Origin: Deltaproteobacteria bacterium
Lineage (GTDB): Bacteria; Myxococcota_A; Polyangia; Polyangiales; Ga0077539
Assembly: GCA_030694465.1 (NCBI GenBank)
Contig: JAUXYJ010000054.1
Span: forward strand, 186,001-250,000
DNA: 64,000 nt
Direction of reading: 5' to 3'
Within the stretch, counting starts at the first letter, position 1. Each line of letters begins with the position of its first letter. Below, piece by piece: positions 27,988 through 38,100 of this stretch. Position numbers and translations under genes: made by a program. Under the pieces are notes generated by a model. It was not told the DNA's origin and made no database searches. It was given only the letters and a program-made list of their open reading frames with translations.

Positions 27988-29307
27988 ATGAATTGCAGTA
28001 ACTGCGGTCGTCAGAACCCGCCCACAGCGTTGTTCTGCTTGGACTGCGGGCAGAAGCTTCGGGAGATCGGCGCCCCGCCGCAGCCCGCCGCGGCGACAAG
28101 TGCCCCCGTAGCCCCTATTTCACCTCCCGTGGCGCTCCCACCAGCCGTTAACCCTGGCGTGGCTCCACCCGTGATTGCGCCGCCAGAAATGGTTGTCGCA
28201 GCGACTCCGAGCGCGATGTCCAAGTGCTCACGATGTGGCACGGACAACCCCGGAACGATGCGGTTCTGCCGCATGTGTGGCAACACGGTCGCGAACGAAG
28301 GCGCAAAGGCAACCCCTCCGCCCAACGTCGCCCCACCCGCGCAGGTGGCGATCCCAAAACCGAGTCACAGCAGCTGCCCACGATGTGCTGCGCGCGTTGA
28401 AAACGCTGCAGCGTTTTGTGGCGTGTGCGGGCTCTCCACCACGGACATGTTTCCCGTGACAGCTGCGCCTGTTGCACACGTCGATTCACCGCTGCACGCG
28501 GCCGTCAAAGTCGCTCAGCCGATCGTCGAGATGGCTGCGGTGTCCTCGCCCATCGCGACACCGATTGTTGCGTCGCCGATCGTGGTCGCGCCCATCGCGC
28601 GCGCTGATCAACGGGATCAGCCCGAGCCTGCTGGGGCTCGGGTCGTGACCATTCTCAAAGACGGTTCAGAGGGACAGGTCTACCGAATTTCGGGCGGCGC
28701 GACGGACTTTGGTCGGAGCGAAGGCAACATCGTGCTCGCCGATGATCCCTACCTCTCGCCACGACATGCGCGTATTTCGTTTCGCGATGGCCAGTATTTT
28801 CTCAAGGATCTCGACTCGGTCAATGGAATCTTCTCGCGCATTCGCGACGCAGTTCGACTCACCGACGGCGATGTCCTTTTGCTCGGCCAACAGGTGCTCC
28901 GCTTCGAGCTGCTGAGCGAACACGAGGGATCGTTTGGACCGATCTCGCACTACGGGGTGATGGTCTTCGGGACGCCCGAACAGCCACGGATCGCGCGCTT
29001 GGTTCAGGTCACCACCGAGGGCATCCCTCGCGATGTGTTTCACCTGTCGCGAGAAGAGACCGTTTTGGGCAGAGAATCCGGTGACATTGTGTTCACGGAC
29101 GACGCATTTCTCTCGCGGAGACACGCGACTTTTCGCATCGACCGGCCGACACGTTCTGTCATCTTGGCAGATCTCGGCAGCTCCAATGGCACTTTGATTC
29201 GCTTTCGCGGCGAGCGTGAAGTACGAAGCGGAGACACCTTTCGGCTTGGCCACCATCTCTTTCGCTTCGACACACTCTCAGGTGCCGGAGGAGTCTCAGG
29301 TCGATGA
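27988..29307 (+). CDS. Triple zinc-ribbon, double FHA-domain protein
   Basis: Three zinc ribbons of CxxC-x(10)-CxxC type: CSNCGRQ...CLDC (residues 3-20), CSRCGTD...CRMC (about 80-97) and CPRCAAR...CGVC (about 131-148). They are joined by proline/alanine-rich linkers. Two phosphothreonine-binding FHA domains follow: one with DFGRSEGNI, SPRHARI and DSVNGIF, and one with VLGRESGDI, SRRHATF and GSSNGTL. It is cytosolic. The PP2C phosphatase starts four bases inside its end (ATGA), so the two are translationally coupled and probably act on the same phospho-signals. Confidence 0.92.
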   Translation: MNCSNCGRQNPPTALFCLDCGQKLREIGAPPQPAAATSAPVAPISPPVALPPAVNPGVAPPVIAPPEMVVAATPSAMSKCSRCGTDNPGTMRFCRMCGNTVANEGAKATPPPNVAPPAQVAIPKPSHSSCPRCAARVENAAAFCGVCGLSTTDMFPVTAAPVAHVDSPLHAAVKVAQPIVEMAAVSSPIATPIVASPIVVAPIARADQRDQPEPAGARVVTILKDGSEGQVYRISGGATDFGRSEGNIVLADDPYLSPRHARISFRDGQYFLKDLDSVNGIFSRIRDAVRLTDGDVLLLGQQVLRFELLSEHEGSFGPISHYGVMVFGTPEQPRIARLVQVTTEGIPRDVFHLSREETVLGRESGDIVFTDDAFLSRRHATFRIDRPTRSVILADLGSSNGTLIRFRGEREVRSGDTFRLGHHLFRFDTLSGAGGVSGR

Positions 29308-30512
29308 CTGATTCTGCTGACACATCCCGGACCGACGAGAGCCCTCCCGAGAGCCCTCCCGAGAGCCCTCCTGCCGCTGAAATCGCCGCCCCGAAGGGCG
29401 TGCGCGTGCGCATTTTCGGACGCACCGATGTCGGGATGGTGCGTGAGCACAACGAAGACAACTTCCTCATCGCAGATTTTTCTCAAAATCTACGCAGCGT
29501 GAAGCCCGAGATCCGCGAGCACATCGTCGGAAATCGTGGCTCAATCTTTGCCGTCTGTGATGGCATGGGAGGCGCTGCAGCCGGCGAGGTTGCCAGCCAA
29601 ATGGCTGTAGACACGATCTACGAGCTGATGCAGCAGGGCGAGCCCCCGACGAGCAAAGACGACTTTGTGCGCCGCATCGGAGAAGCAGTCTCAGAAGCCG
29701 GCGCACGGATCTATCTTGCAGCGAAGACCAACCGTCTCCAACGCGGCATGGGCACCACGTCCACGGTCGCAACGGTCTACGAGAAGACCTTGTTTTTCGG
29801 GCAGGTCGGCGACTCCCGCTCGTACTTAATTCGCGGCGGAAAAATCAAACAGCTCACGAAGGACCAGTCGCTCGTCGCCAAGCTCATCGAAGCAGGCCAG
29901 CTGACCGAGGCCGAAGCCGAAACGTACGAGCACGGCCACATTATTCTTCAGGCGCTCGGAACGTCAGACAGCGTCCAGGTCGATCTGTCGTTCATGGATT
30001 TGCGCAAAAACGACACGCTCTTGGTCTGCAGTGACGGACTCAGCGGACTGATCACTTCTGCGCAGATGCTCGAGTGTGTCGAGAGCTCGACGGACCCTAC
30101 GGAGTGCTGCAAACGCTTGACCGATTTGGCCAACGCGCAGGGTGGACACGACAACATTACGGTGATCATCGCCAAGTTCGACGGTGACCTTCCAGACTGC
30201 TCAGAAGAAGACCTGATCTTTGGCTATCAGCCATGGATCTTACCGGACCTCCCTGCCGACTCCACCGGCCATTCACCGTCCAAGCTCAAGTCAGCCGACG
30301 CGCCGCCCCCGGGTAAAGACGTCAAGAACGCCGTGTCAATCCGTCCGCCGATGGCAGCAGGACCCGATCCGGTGCGACCTCACGCGACCTCGGGAGGCGG
30401 CGACGATGACATCCGCGTCCCCATGTCCGAGACGCCGCGCTATGTCGTCGGTGTGTTTTTGCTGGCGCTCGCTGTCGGCCTGATTGCTGCGGCAGTGTAC
30501 CTCGCGCGATAG
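29304..30512 (+). CDS. PP2C-type protein phosphatase with C-terminal membrane anchor
   Basis: Metal-dependent Ser/Thr phosphatase (PPM/PP2C) of the kind that reverses Hanks-kinase signalling. Motifs in order are DVGMVREHNEDNF, FAVCDGMGGAAAGEVAS, RGMGTTSTVATV, GQVGDSRSYLIRGG, LTKDQSLV, LLVCSDGLSGLI and GGHDNITVI. A proline-rich N-terminus of about 30 residues precedes it. A linker follows the domain and one membrane helix (YVVGVFLLALAVGLIAAAV) ends the protein, placing the phosphatase on the cytosolic face. Confidence 0.95.
   Translation: MTDSADTSRTDESPPESPPESPPAAEIAAPKGVRVRIFGRTDVGMVREHNEDNFLIADFSQNLRSVKPEIREHIVGNRGSIFAVCDGMGGAAAGEVASQMAVDTIYELMQQGEPPTSKDDFVRRIGEAVSEAGARIYLAAKTNRLQRGMGTTSTVATVYEKTLFFGQVGDSRSYLIRGGKIKQLTKDQSLVAKLIEAGQLTEAEAETYEHGHIILQALGTSDSVQVDLSFMDLRKNDTLLVCSDGLSGLITSAQMLECVESSTDPTECCKRLTDLANAQGGHDNITVIIAKFDGDLPDCSEEDLIFGYQPWILPDLPADSTGHSPSKLKSADAPPPGKDVKNAVSIRPPMAAGPDPVRPHATSGGGDDDIRVPMSETPRYVVGVFLLALAVGLIAAAVYLAR
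29337..29372 (+). repeat. Three tandem 12-base units encoding ESPP repeats
   Basis: GAGAGCCCTCCC occurs three times in a row, the last ending in T. It lies in the phosphatase gene and encodes the ESPPESPPESPP stretch of its disordered N-terminus. As units are a multiple of three, copy-number change would keep the frame. Confidence 0.9.
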
Positions 30513-30681
30513 CGTTGGCCCGACGACCTGTCGTGCCGATCGTGCGCGCGGTCTCGTAAGCGGTTCAGTCTGAGCTAACGTTTGGGCGCGATCGTCGCGC
30601 TGCTATGATTTTGAGCACCGCACGACCTCCACGGGCGAAGTCACTTCGATCCTTCTCTCCACGGTGCACACGAAGGCAACC

Positions 30682-32094
30682 ATGATTGGGCTGATCCAAG
30701 AGTTTGGAGCACACGCAGGGCGACGATTCAGCTTCGCGCAAGAGCGCGTGCGAATGGGACGTCAACCCAACTGTGACGTCTCGTTTGATCCCAACATCGA
30801 TCTCGATTCCAGCGGTGTTCACTGTGAGATCGTGCGCGAAGGACCGAGCTTTGTTCTCGTCGACCTGCAGTCTCGCAATGGGACCTTCGTCAACGGACAG
30901 CGCATCTCCAGACAGCCCCTTCGACAAGGAGACTTGATTGAGTGCGGTCGCGGCGGGCCAAGAATTCGTGTTGAATCGCTCGCCCAACTGGCCGCTCCCG
31001 CAAACCCATTCGCCCCTCCCGCCGCGCAGGGCCAGGGCCAGGCGCAGGGGTTCGCGCCGCAGCCTCCGCAGCAGGTCTCCCAGAGCGCGCCGGTGCCACA
31101 ACCCGCAAGCGTCGGAGCTGCCCTCGCGGCTGGCATGCCAGCCGGCGCGCAGGTGGGAAAGCACACCGTCGCAATGATGATTGATCAGGCGCTTGTCGCG
31201 AGCGAGCAACAGCGCGCGCGCAAGACCGGCGGCGGAAAAACAGGGCTTTTCGTCGGACTGTTTTTGGTGACGGTCGTCGCTGTGGCAGGTGCAGTCGCGG
31301 TCGTCGTTCTTCGAGGAGAACGTGGCGGAGCGACTCAGACGCAGGGCGGGGGTGAGCAGATCTCGGCCGAGTACGAGAGCGCGATTTATTTGCTGGCCGC
31401 GAGGGTCCCCGGCGCCGCCGCGCCGCGCGGGTTTTGTACGGGCTTTAGTGTGGGGCCTAACCTCATCGCGACCAACGCACACTGTATCGATGCAGGGCGG
31501 CAATTTCTCACGCGAGGCGCCGCGCTCATCGCGCTGAGAAGCTCGGGACACGGCGAACAAATCGAGATCGTCCCCGTCTATCGAGACTCGCGATTTCGCG
31601 ATCCGGTGTTTGGGCTTGAGGGCTCAGGATTTGACGTGGGTTTGTTGCGCAGCGCGAGCACGTTGCCTGTATCTGTGCGAGTCGCTGCGGACAATCAGCT
31701 GCGCAGTCTCCGAGCGGGCTCGCAGCTCTTCGTATTTGGCTTTCCAGGGATGACCATGAACGGCTCTTCTCCCGTCGCCACGATCACCCAAGGAGTGCTG
31801 AATCGCAGCACCGACTTCTTCGAGCGAGCCGCCGACACTGCAAACGCGCAGAAGCTCCAGCACAGCGCCCAGACCACCTCAGGGTCCTCGGGCTCTCCCA
31901 TTTTTCTCTCGGATGGATCGGTCATCGGCGTCAACGCCGGCAGCCTCTCCGACGAAGAGCGCCAGCGCATTCTGGACCCTCGAACGGGTCAGACCACGCA
32001 GGTTGAGGTGAACCGAAGCTCCAATTTTAAGTATGGGATCCGCGCGGATATTATCCGCGATGCTGTAAATCAGCTGGGCGATTCACTCCCATAG
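30682..32094 (+). CDS. FHA domain - membrane helix - trypsin-like serine protease fusion
   Basis: The N-terminal FHA domain (about 1-98) carries RMGRQPNCDVSF, SGVHCEI and SRNGTFVNG. A Gln/Pro/Ala linker leads to one membrane helix at about 188-211. The C-terminal chymotrypsin-fold protease has the triad His267 in ATNAHCI, Asp in GFDVGLLRS and Ser in SGSSGSPIF. The expected topology puts the FHA in the cytosol and the protease in the periplasm. ATG 30682 is preferred over GTG 30664 because of AAGG six bases upstream. Confidence 0.92.
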   Translation: MIGLIQEFGAHAGRRFSFAQERVRMGRQPNCDVSFDPNIDLDSSGVHCEIVREGPSFVLVDLQSRNGTFVNGQRISRQPLRQGDLIECGRGGPRIRVESLAQLAAPANPFAPPAAQGQGQAQGFAPQPPQQVSQSAPVPQPASVGAALAAGMPAGAQVGKHTVAMMIDQALVASEQQRARKTGGGKTGLFVGLFLVTVVAVAGAVAVVVLRGERGGATQTQGGGEQISAEYESAIYLLAARVPGAAAPRGFCTGFSVGPNLIATNAHCIDAGRQFLTRGAALIALRSSGHGEQIEIVPVYRDSRFRDPVFGLEGSGFDVGLLRSASTLPVSVRVAADNQLRSLRAGSQLFVFGFPGMTMNGSSPVATITQGVLNRSTDFFERAADTANAQKLQHSAQTTSGSSGSPIFLSDGSVIGVNAGSLSDEERQRILDPRTGQTTQVEVNRSSNFKYGIRADIIRDAVNQLGDSLP

Positions 32095-32218
32095 CGCAAG
32101 ACTCGCGACCGCCGTCCAAGCCAAAGCCATTGCATTTCTGGGCCATCGCCCTGACTTTTGCTGCGTTCTTTGTGGTGTTCGTCGTCTTCAATGACAGATA
32201 GTCGTCGTGGAGAATCCA

Positions 32219-34054
32219 ATGGGACGGTTGTTGATCGTGACGCCCGAGGGGCAAAGTGAGCGAGATCTCACAGTCACCAGTAGCGTGGGCAGACACCCAA
32301 GCAACATTATTCAGCTGCTCGATCGCATCGTCTCGAAAGAGCACTGCATCCTCGAGCTTCGAAACGCGCGCTGGCTCCTCCGTGATCTCGGTAGCCTCAA
32401 TGGCACCTACATCAACGGTCAACGCGTCTCGGGCGAGCAGTGGCTCAACGACGGCGACGAGATCACGCTGGGCAACACCCGGATGGTCTTTCGGCATCCT
32501 GGAGCGCCCGAGGTAGCCCCGGCCTACAACCCCGGCACGAGCCCCTACGGGCCCAACGCGGGCGCGCAGCAGCCTGCACAGCCTTCCTACCTGCTCCCAC
32601 AATCGCCGGGCCCTATTCAGCCTCCTGGATGGACACCGCCGAGCGCTCTGTTCAACCCCGTGGCCAACGCGGCGGGCTATCACCCTGTGCCGGCGACAGT
32701 GCCCGCGCAGCAAGAGTCCACGGACACCCATCGACCCGTCGTGGCCCAGCGCCCAGGCGGCATGACCATGATCGGCGCGTCGGTGCAGGCAAAGGTCACC
32801 ATCGCGACGAATCTCGTCGAGTCACACGTTCGCTCCAAGATCGCTGCCGCACAGCTGCAGTTTTTGCCCGAAAAACAAGTCACCGATGTCGAGTCGCTCC
32901 GCCGCGACTACGAGAAGTTGCGCGTCGCGTACGAAGTCCAACGGTCGATCGGTGGCGAGCTCAATCTTGATGTTCTGCTCGAGAAAATCCTCGATCGTGC
33001 GTTCGATCTTCTCGCCGCCGATCGCGCCGCGATCTTGCTCTACGACGAGGATCGCGAGCTAAGACCACGCGCGATTCGCATGCGCAAGGGTGTGGATGAG
33101 CCCTTCGTGGTCTCCAATACGATCCTGTCGCAAGTGCGAGAAGAGCACATCGCCGTCTTGTCGTCAGACGCGATGATTGACCCGCGATTTAGCCAAGCGC
33201 ATTCGATTATTATGCAGGGAATTCGCAGCTCAATGGCGGTCCCGCTGCTGTTCAAAAATGAGCTCCAAGGCGTGATGATCGTCGACTCGCAGATCAGCAC
33301 CAACGCGTTCGGCGAGAAAGATCTTCAGCTGGTCACCAACATCGCCAACCAGGCGGCGTTGGCGTTGGCAAACGCACAGTTGGCGCGACAGATTCAGCAC
33401 GACGCAATCACACGAGAGCGCTTTCAGCGGCTGCTCTCGCCGCAGGTCGCCCAGCTGGTTTTTGACGGCAAGGTCGAGGTTAAGCAGGGCGGCGATCCTC
33501 GCGAGACCACGATGTTCTTCAGCGATATCCGCGGGTTTACCTCCATGAGCGAGGGGATGGAAGCGCAAGACATCGTCGGAATGCTCAACGACTACTTCGA
33601 GCGAATGGTCGAGATCATTTTCAAGTACGAAGGCACGCTGGACAAGTTCGTCGGCGACGAGATCATGGCGCTCTGGGGTGCACCAGTCAGCAGCGCGGAC
33701 GACCCTGTTCGCTGCGTTCAGGCGTCCCTCGAAATGATTGAGGGGCTTAAGCAGTTCAATCTCGATCGCGCAGCACAGGGCCTCCAGGGGTTCGAGATCG
33801 GCATCGGGATTAACACGGGGCGTGTCGTCGCCGGCTATCTCGGATCCAGCCGCGCGATGCAGTACACCGTGATCGGCGCGCCGGTGAACCTCGCTGCGCG
33901 CCTGTGCTCACAGGCCAAAGGCATGCAGATTATTATCTCAGAAGAGACGTGGCTCCGAGTCCGTGATGTCTTTGAAGTGGTCGAGCTCGAACCAGTTCGT
34001 CCAAAGGGCATCGCACAACCCGTCCGAATTTTTCAGGTGCTTGGGCGGCGATAA
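32219..34054 (+). CDS. FHA-GAF-class III adenylate cyclase
   Basis: The N-terminal FHA (SVGRHPSNI, SKEHCIL, GSLNGTYING) is followed by a proline-rich linker, a GAF domain (about 245-400; NLDVLLEKILDRAFDLLAADRAAILL over two blocks) and a class III cyclase domain. The cyclase shows the metal-binding Asp in FFSDIRGFTSM and the second in VGDEIMALWG. The purine-selecting Lys in LDKFVGDE and Thr in YTVIGAPVN fit ATP, and the transition-state Arg is in NLAARL. ATG 32219 has GGAG eight bases upstream. No membrane helix. Confidence 0.93.
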   Translation: MGRLLIVTPEGQSERDLTVTSSVGRHPSNIIQLLDRIVSKEHCILELRNARWLLRDLGSLNGTYINGQRVSGEQWLNDGDEITLGNTRMVFRHPGAPEVAPAYNPGTSPYGPNAGAQQPAQPSYLLPQSPGPIQPPGWTPPSALFNPVANAAGYHPVPATVPAQQESTDTHRPVVAQRPGGMTMIGASVQAKVTIATNLVESHVRSKIAAAQLQFLPEKQVTDVESLRRDYEKLRVAYEVQRSIGGELNLDVLLEKILDRAFDLLAADRAAILLYDEDRELRPRAIRMRKGVDEPFVVSNTILSQVREEHIAVLSSDAMIDPRFSQAHSIIMQGIRSSMAVPLLFKNELQGVMIVDSQISTNAFGEKDLQLVTNIANQAALALANAQLARQIQHDAITRERFQRLLSPQVAQLVFDGKVEVKQGGDPRETTMFFSDIRGFTSMSEGMEAQDIVGMLNDYFERMVEIIFKYEGTLDKFVGDEIMALWGAPVSSADDPVRCVQASLEMIEGLKQFNLDRAAQGLQGFEIGIGINTGRVVAGYLGSSRAMQYTVIGAPVNLAARLCSQAKGMQIIISEETWLRVRDVFEVVELEPVRPKGIAQPVRIFQVLGRR

Positions 34055-34138
34055 GTTTCGGTCCCTGACAGAGCGAGCGCTGACGGTCGGTGCTTTCACG
34101 TTCGGGCCAACCGCGTGTACAACGCGACGCTGAAAGCT

Positions 34139-35104
34139 ATGGCAGAGTTAGAATTCGAACGTCCACTGCTTGAGCTCGAGCGTCGTATTCGACAGCTCCG
34201 CTCATCAACAGCCAACGGACCTGGTTTTGAAGCAGAAATCTCACGGCTTGAAGACAAAGCGCGGAGGCTTCAGCAGGGCATTTTTGCCGCGCTCAATCCG
34301 TGGCAAAAAGTGCAGCTCTCGCGCCACGCAGATCGCCCGTTTACCCTCGACTACGTCTCACGATTGTTCGAAGACTTTGTTGAGCTCAAGGGTGACCGGT
34401 TGTTTGCCGAAGATGCCGCGATTGTCGCGGGATTTGCGCGTTTTCGAGGGCAGTCCGTGCTGGTCGTAGGCCACCAAAAGGGCCGTGGTACGCGCGAGAA
34501 TCTCGCGAGAAACTTCGGGATGCCCAATCCCGAGGGCTATCGCAAAGCGCGCCGACTGATGGAGTTGGCCGCGCGGTTCAATCGTCCCATCGTGACCTTC
34601 ATTGATACGCCGGGTGCCTACCCGGGCCTCGGCGCAGAAGAGCGCGGACAGAGTGAAGCCATCGGTCAATCGTTGCTCTGCATGGCGGCGCTCGAAGTTC
34701 CGATCATCGCGGTGGTCATCGGTGAGGGAGGCTCAGGCGGTGCGCTCGCGCTGGGGCTCGCCAATCGCGTGTACGTCATGGAATTTGCCACGTATTCTGT
34801 GATCACCCCGGAGGGCTGCGCCAGCATCTTGTGGAAAGATGGGTCTCAAGCTGCGCGCGCCGCGACCGAGCTCAAGATCACGGCGCCAGATCTTCAGCGC
34901 CTGTCAGTCGTCGACGGCGTGATCGCCGAACCGCCCGGCGGTGCACACCGCGATTTTGACCAAGCAGCCGTCAACGTGGGAGCGCAAATCGAGGCGGCTC
35001 TGAGTGAGCTCGCAGCACTTTCACCCGGGCAGCTTCGCGAGGATCGTTACCGACGGTTTCGTGCGCTGGGTGATTTCGCTGAGAACTTCGCGCCGACCAG
35101 CTAA
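34139..35104 (+). CDS. accA: Acetyl-CoA carboxylase carboxyltransferase subunit alpha
   Basis: Transfers the carboxyl group from carboxybiotin to acetyl-CoA, with AccD, in fatty-acid synthesis. Features are an N-terminal coiled region (FERPLLELERRIRQLR), HADRPFTLDYV, GDRLFAEDAAIVAGFA, GHQKGRGTRENLARNFGM, FIDTPGAYPGLGAEERGQSE, IGEGGSGGALAL and TYSVITPEGCASILWKD. 321 residues, normal. ATG 34139 is used rather than GTG 34115. No accD or accBC is nearby. BirA, which would biotinylate its partner AccB, is about 14 kb away. Confidence 0.97.
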   Translation: MAELEFERPLLELERRIRQLRSSTANGPGFEAEISRLEDKARRLQQGIFAALNPWQKVQLSRHADRPFTLDYVSRLFEDFVELKGDRLFAEDAAIVAGFARFRGQSVLVVGHQKGRGTRENLARNFGMPNPEGYRKARRLMELAARFNRPIVTFIDTPGAYPGLGAEERGQSEAIGQSLLCMAALEVPIIAVVIGEGGSGGALALGLANRVYVMEFATYSVITPEGCASILWKDGSQAARAATELKITAPDLQRLSVVDGVIAEPPGGAHRDFDQAAVNVGAQIEAALSELAALSPGQLREDRYRRFRALGDFAENFAPTS

Positions 35105-35127
35105 GCCCGCGGGCGAGCAAAGCGCGC

Positions 35128-38100
35128 TCAAGGGGACGGTGTTGTCGGGAGCCAAGGGCAGTCGCCGCGCGCCATACAGTGGTGATTGCGAGGGTCGCTC
35201 TGGTAGACGATGTCACGCCCCGCCGTCGCCGAGTATCTCGCGACGAGCGTGGTGAGATAGAGCCCGACGTCCCAAGCCTGAGCAGGATCGCTCGGCAAGA
35301 ACACATGGGCACCGTCGGTCTGAATGTAGGCCGTGAGGTTCGCGGAGACCGTGTCCCCGGCGCGCGGGCTCCAACGAAACTCGGGGTCGCTCTCGACACC
35401 GCGGTCGCTCTGGATCACACGCACCATGCGAAGCGGCTGGGTTGCAGCGGCCTCTCCGAAGAGCTGACTACCTTCGTCTAAGTCATCGATATCATACAGT
35501 AAATTCGGGCCCCTCATGACCGGATGTCGCCCAAGCGTGTTGATCCCTTCGACGACGAAAGTGTCCACAAGGAGAGTCTGCGCAGAGCGGCCGCCGTAGG
35601 TACGCGCGATGCGTTCGGGCATGAAGTATTCGTCGAGCTCGCTCTCGGTGCGTCTCGTCATAAACGGCACGAGACCCGCCGCACGACCAAAGGTGACACC
35701 AACGCTCACTGGCACGATGTCGTCGCCCGCGGTGGTCATGGTGAGGATCGGTCGCCGGCGCTGATCCCACGGACGCAGTGAGTAGAGCGGGGCGTAATTG
35801 ATGGGGTCTCCGGGGTCAATTCCGGCCTGAGCGAGCTGAATGAAGCGTCGCACTGCGCTGGTCTGACGACGCAGCCCGAGTCCAGCCGCGGGCGAGAACA
35901 GTGGCGTCAGCTGCGCTCGCCGCGTGAGCGCGTTGGTGCGCGCCACGCTACCCTCGCGCGCGTTGGGTGGCACATGTCCGCACGTCACATCGCAGTCGTT
36001 TTCGTAGACCAGATAGTTGCTGATCTCGTTGCGAACGATCGCGCCCATCTGCACTTGGCAATGCTCGTACTCGAGCAGCGCTTGCCCACGGTAGATGGTG
36101 ACGATGAGTGGATCGGTGCGGTCCGCTGGGACGGGCAAAAAGAGGTGGCCATCGGCCGAGTTGCGAGCACACCGGCGCTGATGCGTAGAGAGATTGAGCA
36201 CCATGACGTCGTCGCCGGGCTGGAGGTCATTGCGACACGCGAACTCTAGTTCACCGATGTCGTTGGCGTCTGGGAGCACAAACCGCAGTGAAGTCTGCGT
36301 GCCCGTGCAGCTCGTGTAGGTCCGCGAATTTCGTGCGGGCCGTTCACCCGCTGGCACCCCAAGGATCACCGGCCCCATCATGGGCAAGAGCACCGCGCCC
36401 TGCACTGCGCCGATCATGGAGCGCGACGTGATGTCGGTGAATCCTCCGCCGCCCGAGACGGCGGTCACGGCCGAAAGTCCTGGCTCGACCGCGCCGACAA
36501 CCTGAGCAGTGAGCCCACCCAAGGATTCGCCCCAGATGGAGATCGGCACGGGCTGGCCATCACGCCCTGTGCCCGCAATGTCGACCACACCATCTCCGTT
36601 GAAATCCCCCGGCGCGTCGTTGCGTCCGTCGCGGTTGTAGTCGACCGAGCCCGGCGCCATCCATGAAGGTTCACGAAGTGTGCGAACGAGCTGAAAATAA
36701 TCGAGCGCGGTCTGCCTGACCATGTCGCGCGTTCGAAAGATATTGGCGGTGAGAAACTGTGCGCCCGAGTCCAAGGTTCCGTCGCCGTTGACGTCAATCG
36801 CGCGGCCTGCGAGCGCAGAGTCTGCGAAGGGTCCAAGGCAGAGTCCTCGAAAAATCGCGCGGGCCGCGATGAGCTGGCCCTGGCTGAGGGCGAACCCGTG
36901 ATCAGGCGCGTTGGCGGTGACCGTCGCGAGGCCTTGGCGTGCGAAATAGCCCGCGAACGCGATGGACTGATAGTTTCCTACACCGTAGCCGTGCGGGTAG
37001 AGCGCTACCGGAAACGGAGCCTGTGCACCCGTCCGCGCTCTGGGCACAAAGATCCAGAGCTGGACCTTCTCACTGCGCGGTGTCTGCCCGGCGCGCACCG
37101 CGTCGAGGTCCCACTGCACGCTCGATGGATCATTGGGGACGAGCTCGCGCCAAGGCGATGGCGAGTCAATGGTCGCGACCGCGGCGTACTCGAGCCACTC
37201 GAACGATTCGATCAATGCACGCGCGACGGCGCCGTCGAATCCAAGGGTCGGGATGAGCTCACGGGACAGCGCGATGAGCTGCTCACGCGGGACCACGTAA
37301 GGCGTCGGCGCCAACGTGCAGTCCGGCGAGTCGAGGTTTGCTGCGCGCGCGAGTCGAAAGTTCGGAGCGACCCCCTGAAGCGCGGCGAGGGGGCCCTGGC
37401 CATGGACTCCGCGCTGCGCGTCGATGAGGTCCGTGGTCGTGGTTTGTGTTGTGTAAGTCCACGCAAACGCGACCCGCTGCGAAGGTTCGCCGCGGCCCCA
37501 TTGGAGCCCGCCGTAAAAGCGTCGCTGCAACGAAGCATCGTTGAGGTGCCCCTCGACCGCTCGCAGTCTCTGCAATTGTTGAGGATGACCGATCGTGTCA
37601 AACGGCGAGCGCACGGGCCCACTCGAAGCTCTGAGCCTGCTGGTGACCACGACCGCGTAGGTCCGGCGCTCACGAAGCGGAATCAGCGGGCGAACGATCA
37701 GCGTGTGGGTCTCAGGCTCCCAATGCCCTGCCGTTTGCCCTGAAAAATCTCTAGCACCTCGTCGCTGAAGCACGCCGTCGAAGTTGGTGTCTTCCTCGCG
37801 CTCGAGGCGCCCATTGCCGTTGAGATCTTCGTCCACCGTCGCGATCAAAATGTTGTCGCCCGAGGCGCGGGGATCGAGCGCGAGAGGCTCGCGAGGATCG
37901 CGACGAGACAGCGGGTAATTTCCGGCGCCTACGTCGAGCGGAACAGGGACTCCCGACTCAAGATCGATCAGGTAGATGGCATCGTCTGTGAAGTCCGATG
38001 GGTCATTGGGGTGGCGACGCCGAAGGTCCTCAAGGTCGATGTCGCCCTCGAGCGGAATCGAGATGGGCATCGAGGTCCCCCAGCCGTCCATTCGATCGAA

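Noticed and set aside
32130..32201. Short frame (TTG start, 23 codons) encoding one hydrophobic helix
   Set aside because: No ATG or GTG and no clear ribosome site; too short to support without conservation.
36898..37743. Plus-strand frame of 281 codons
   Set aside because: Antisense shadow inside the lipase gene; Arg-rich mirror sequence.
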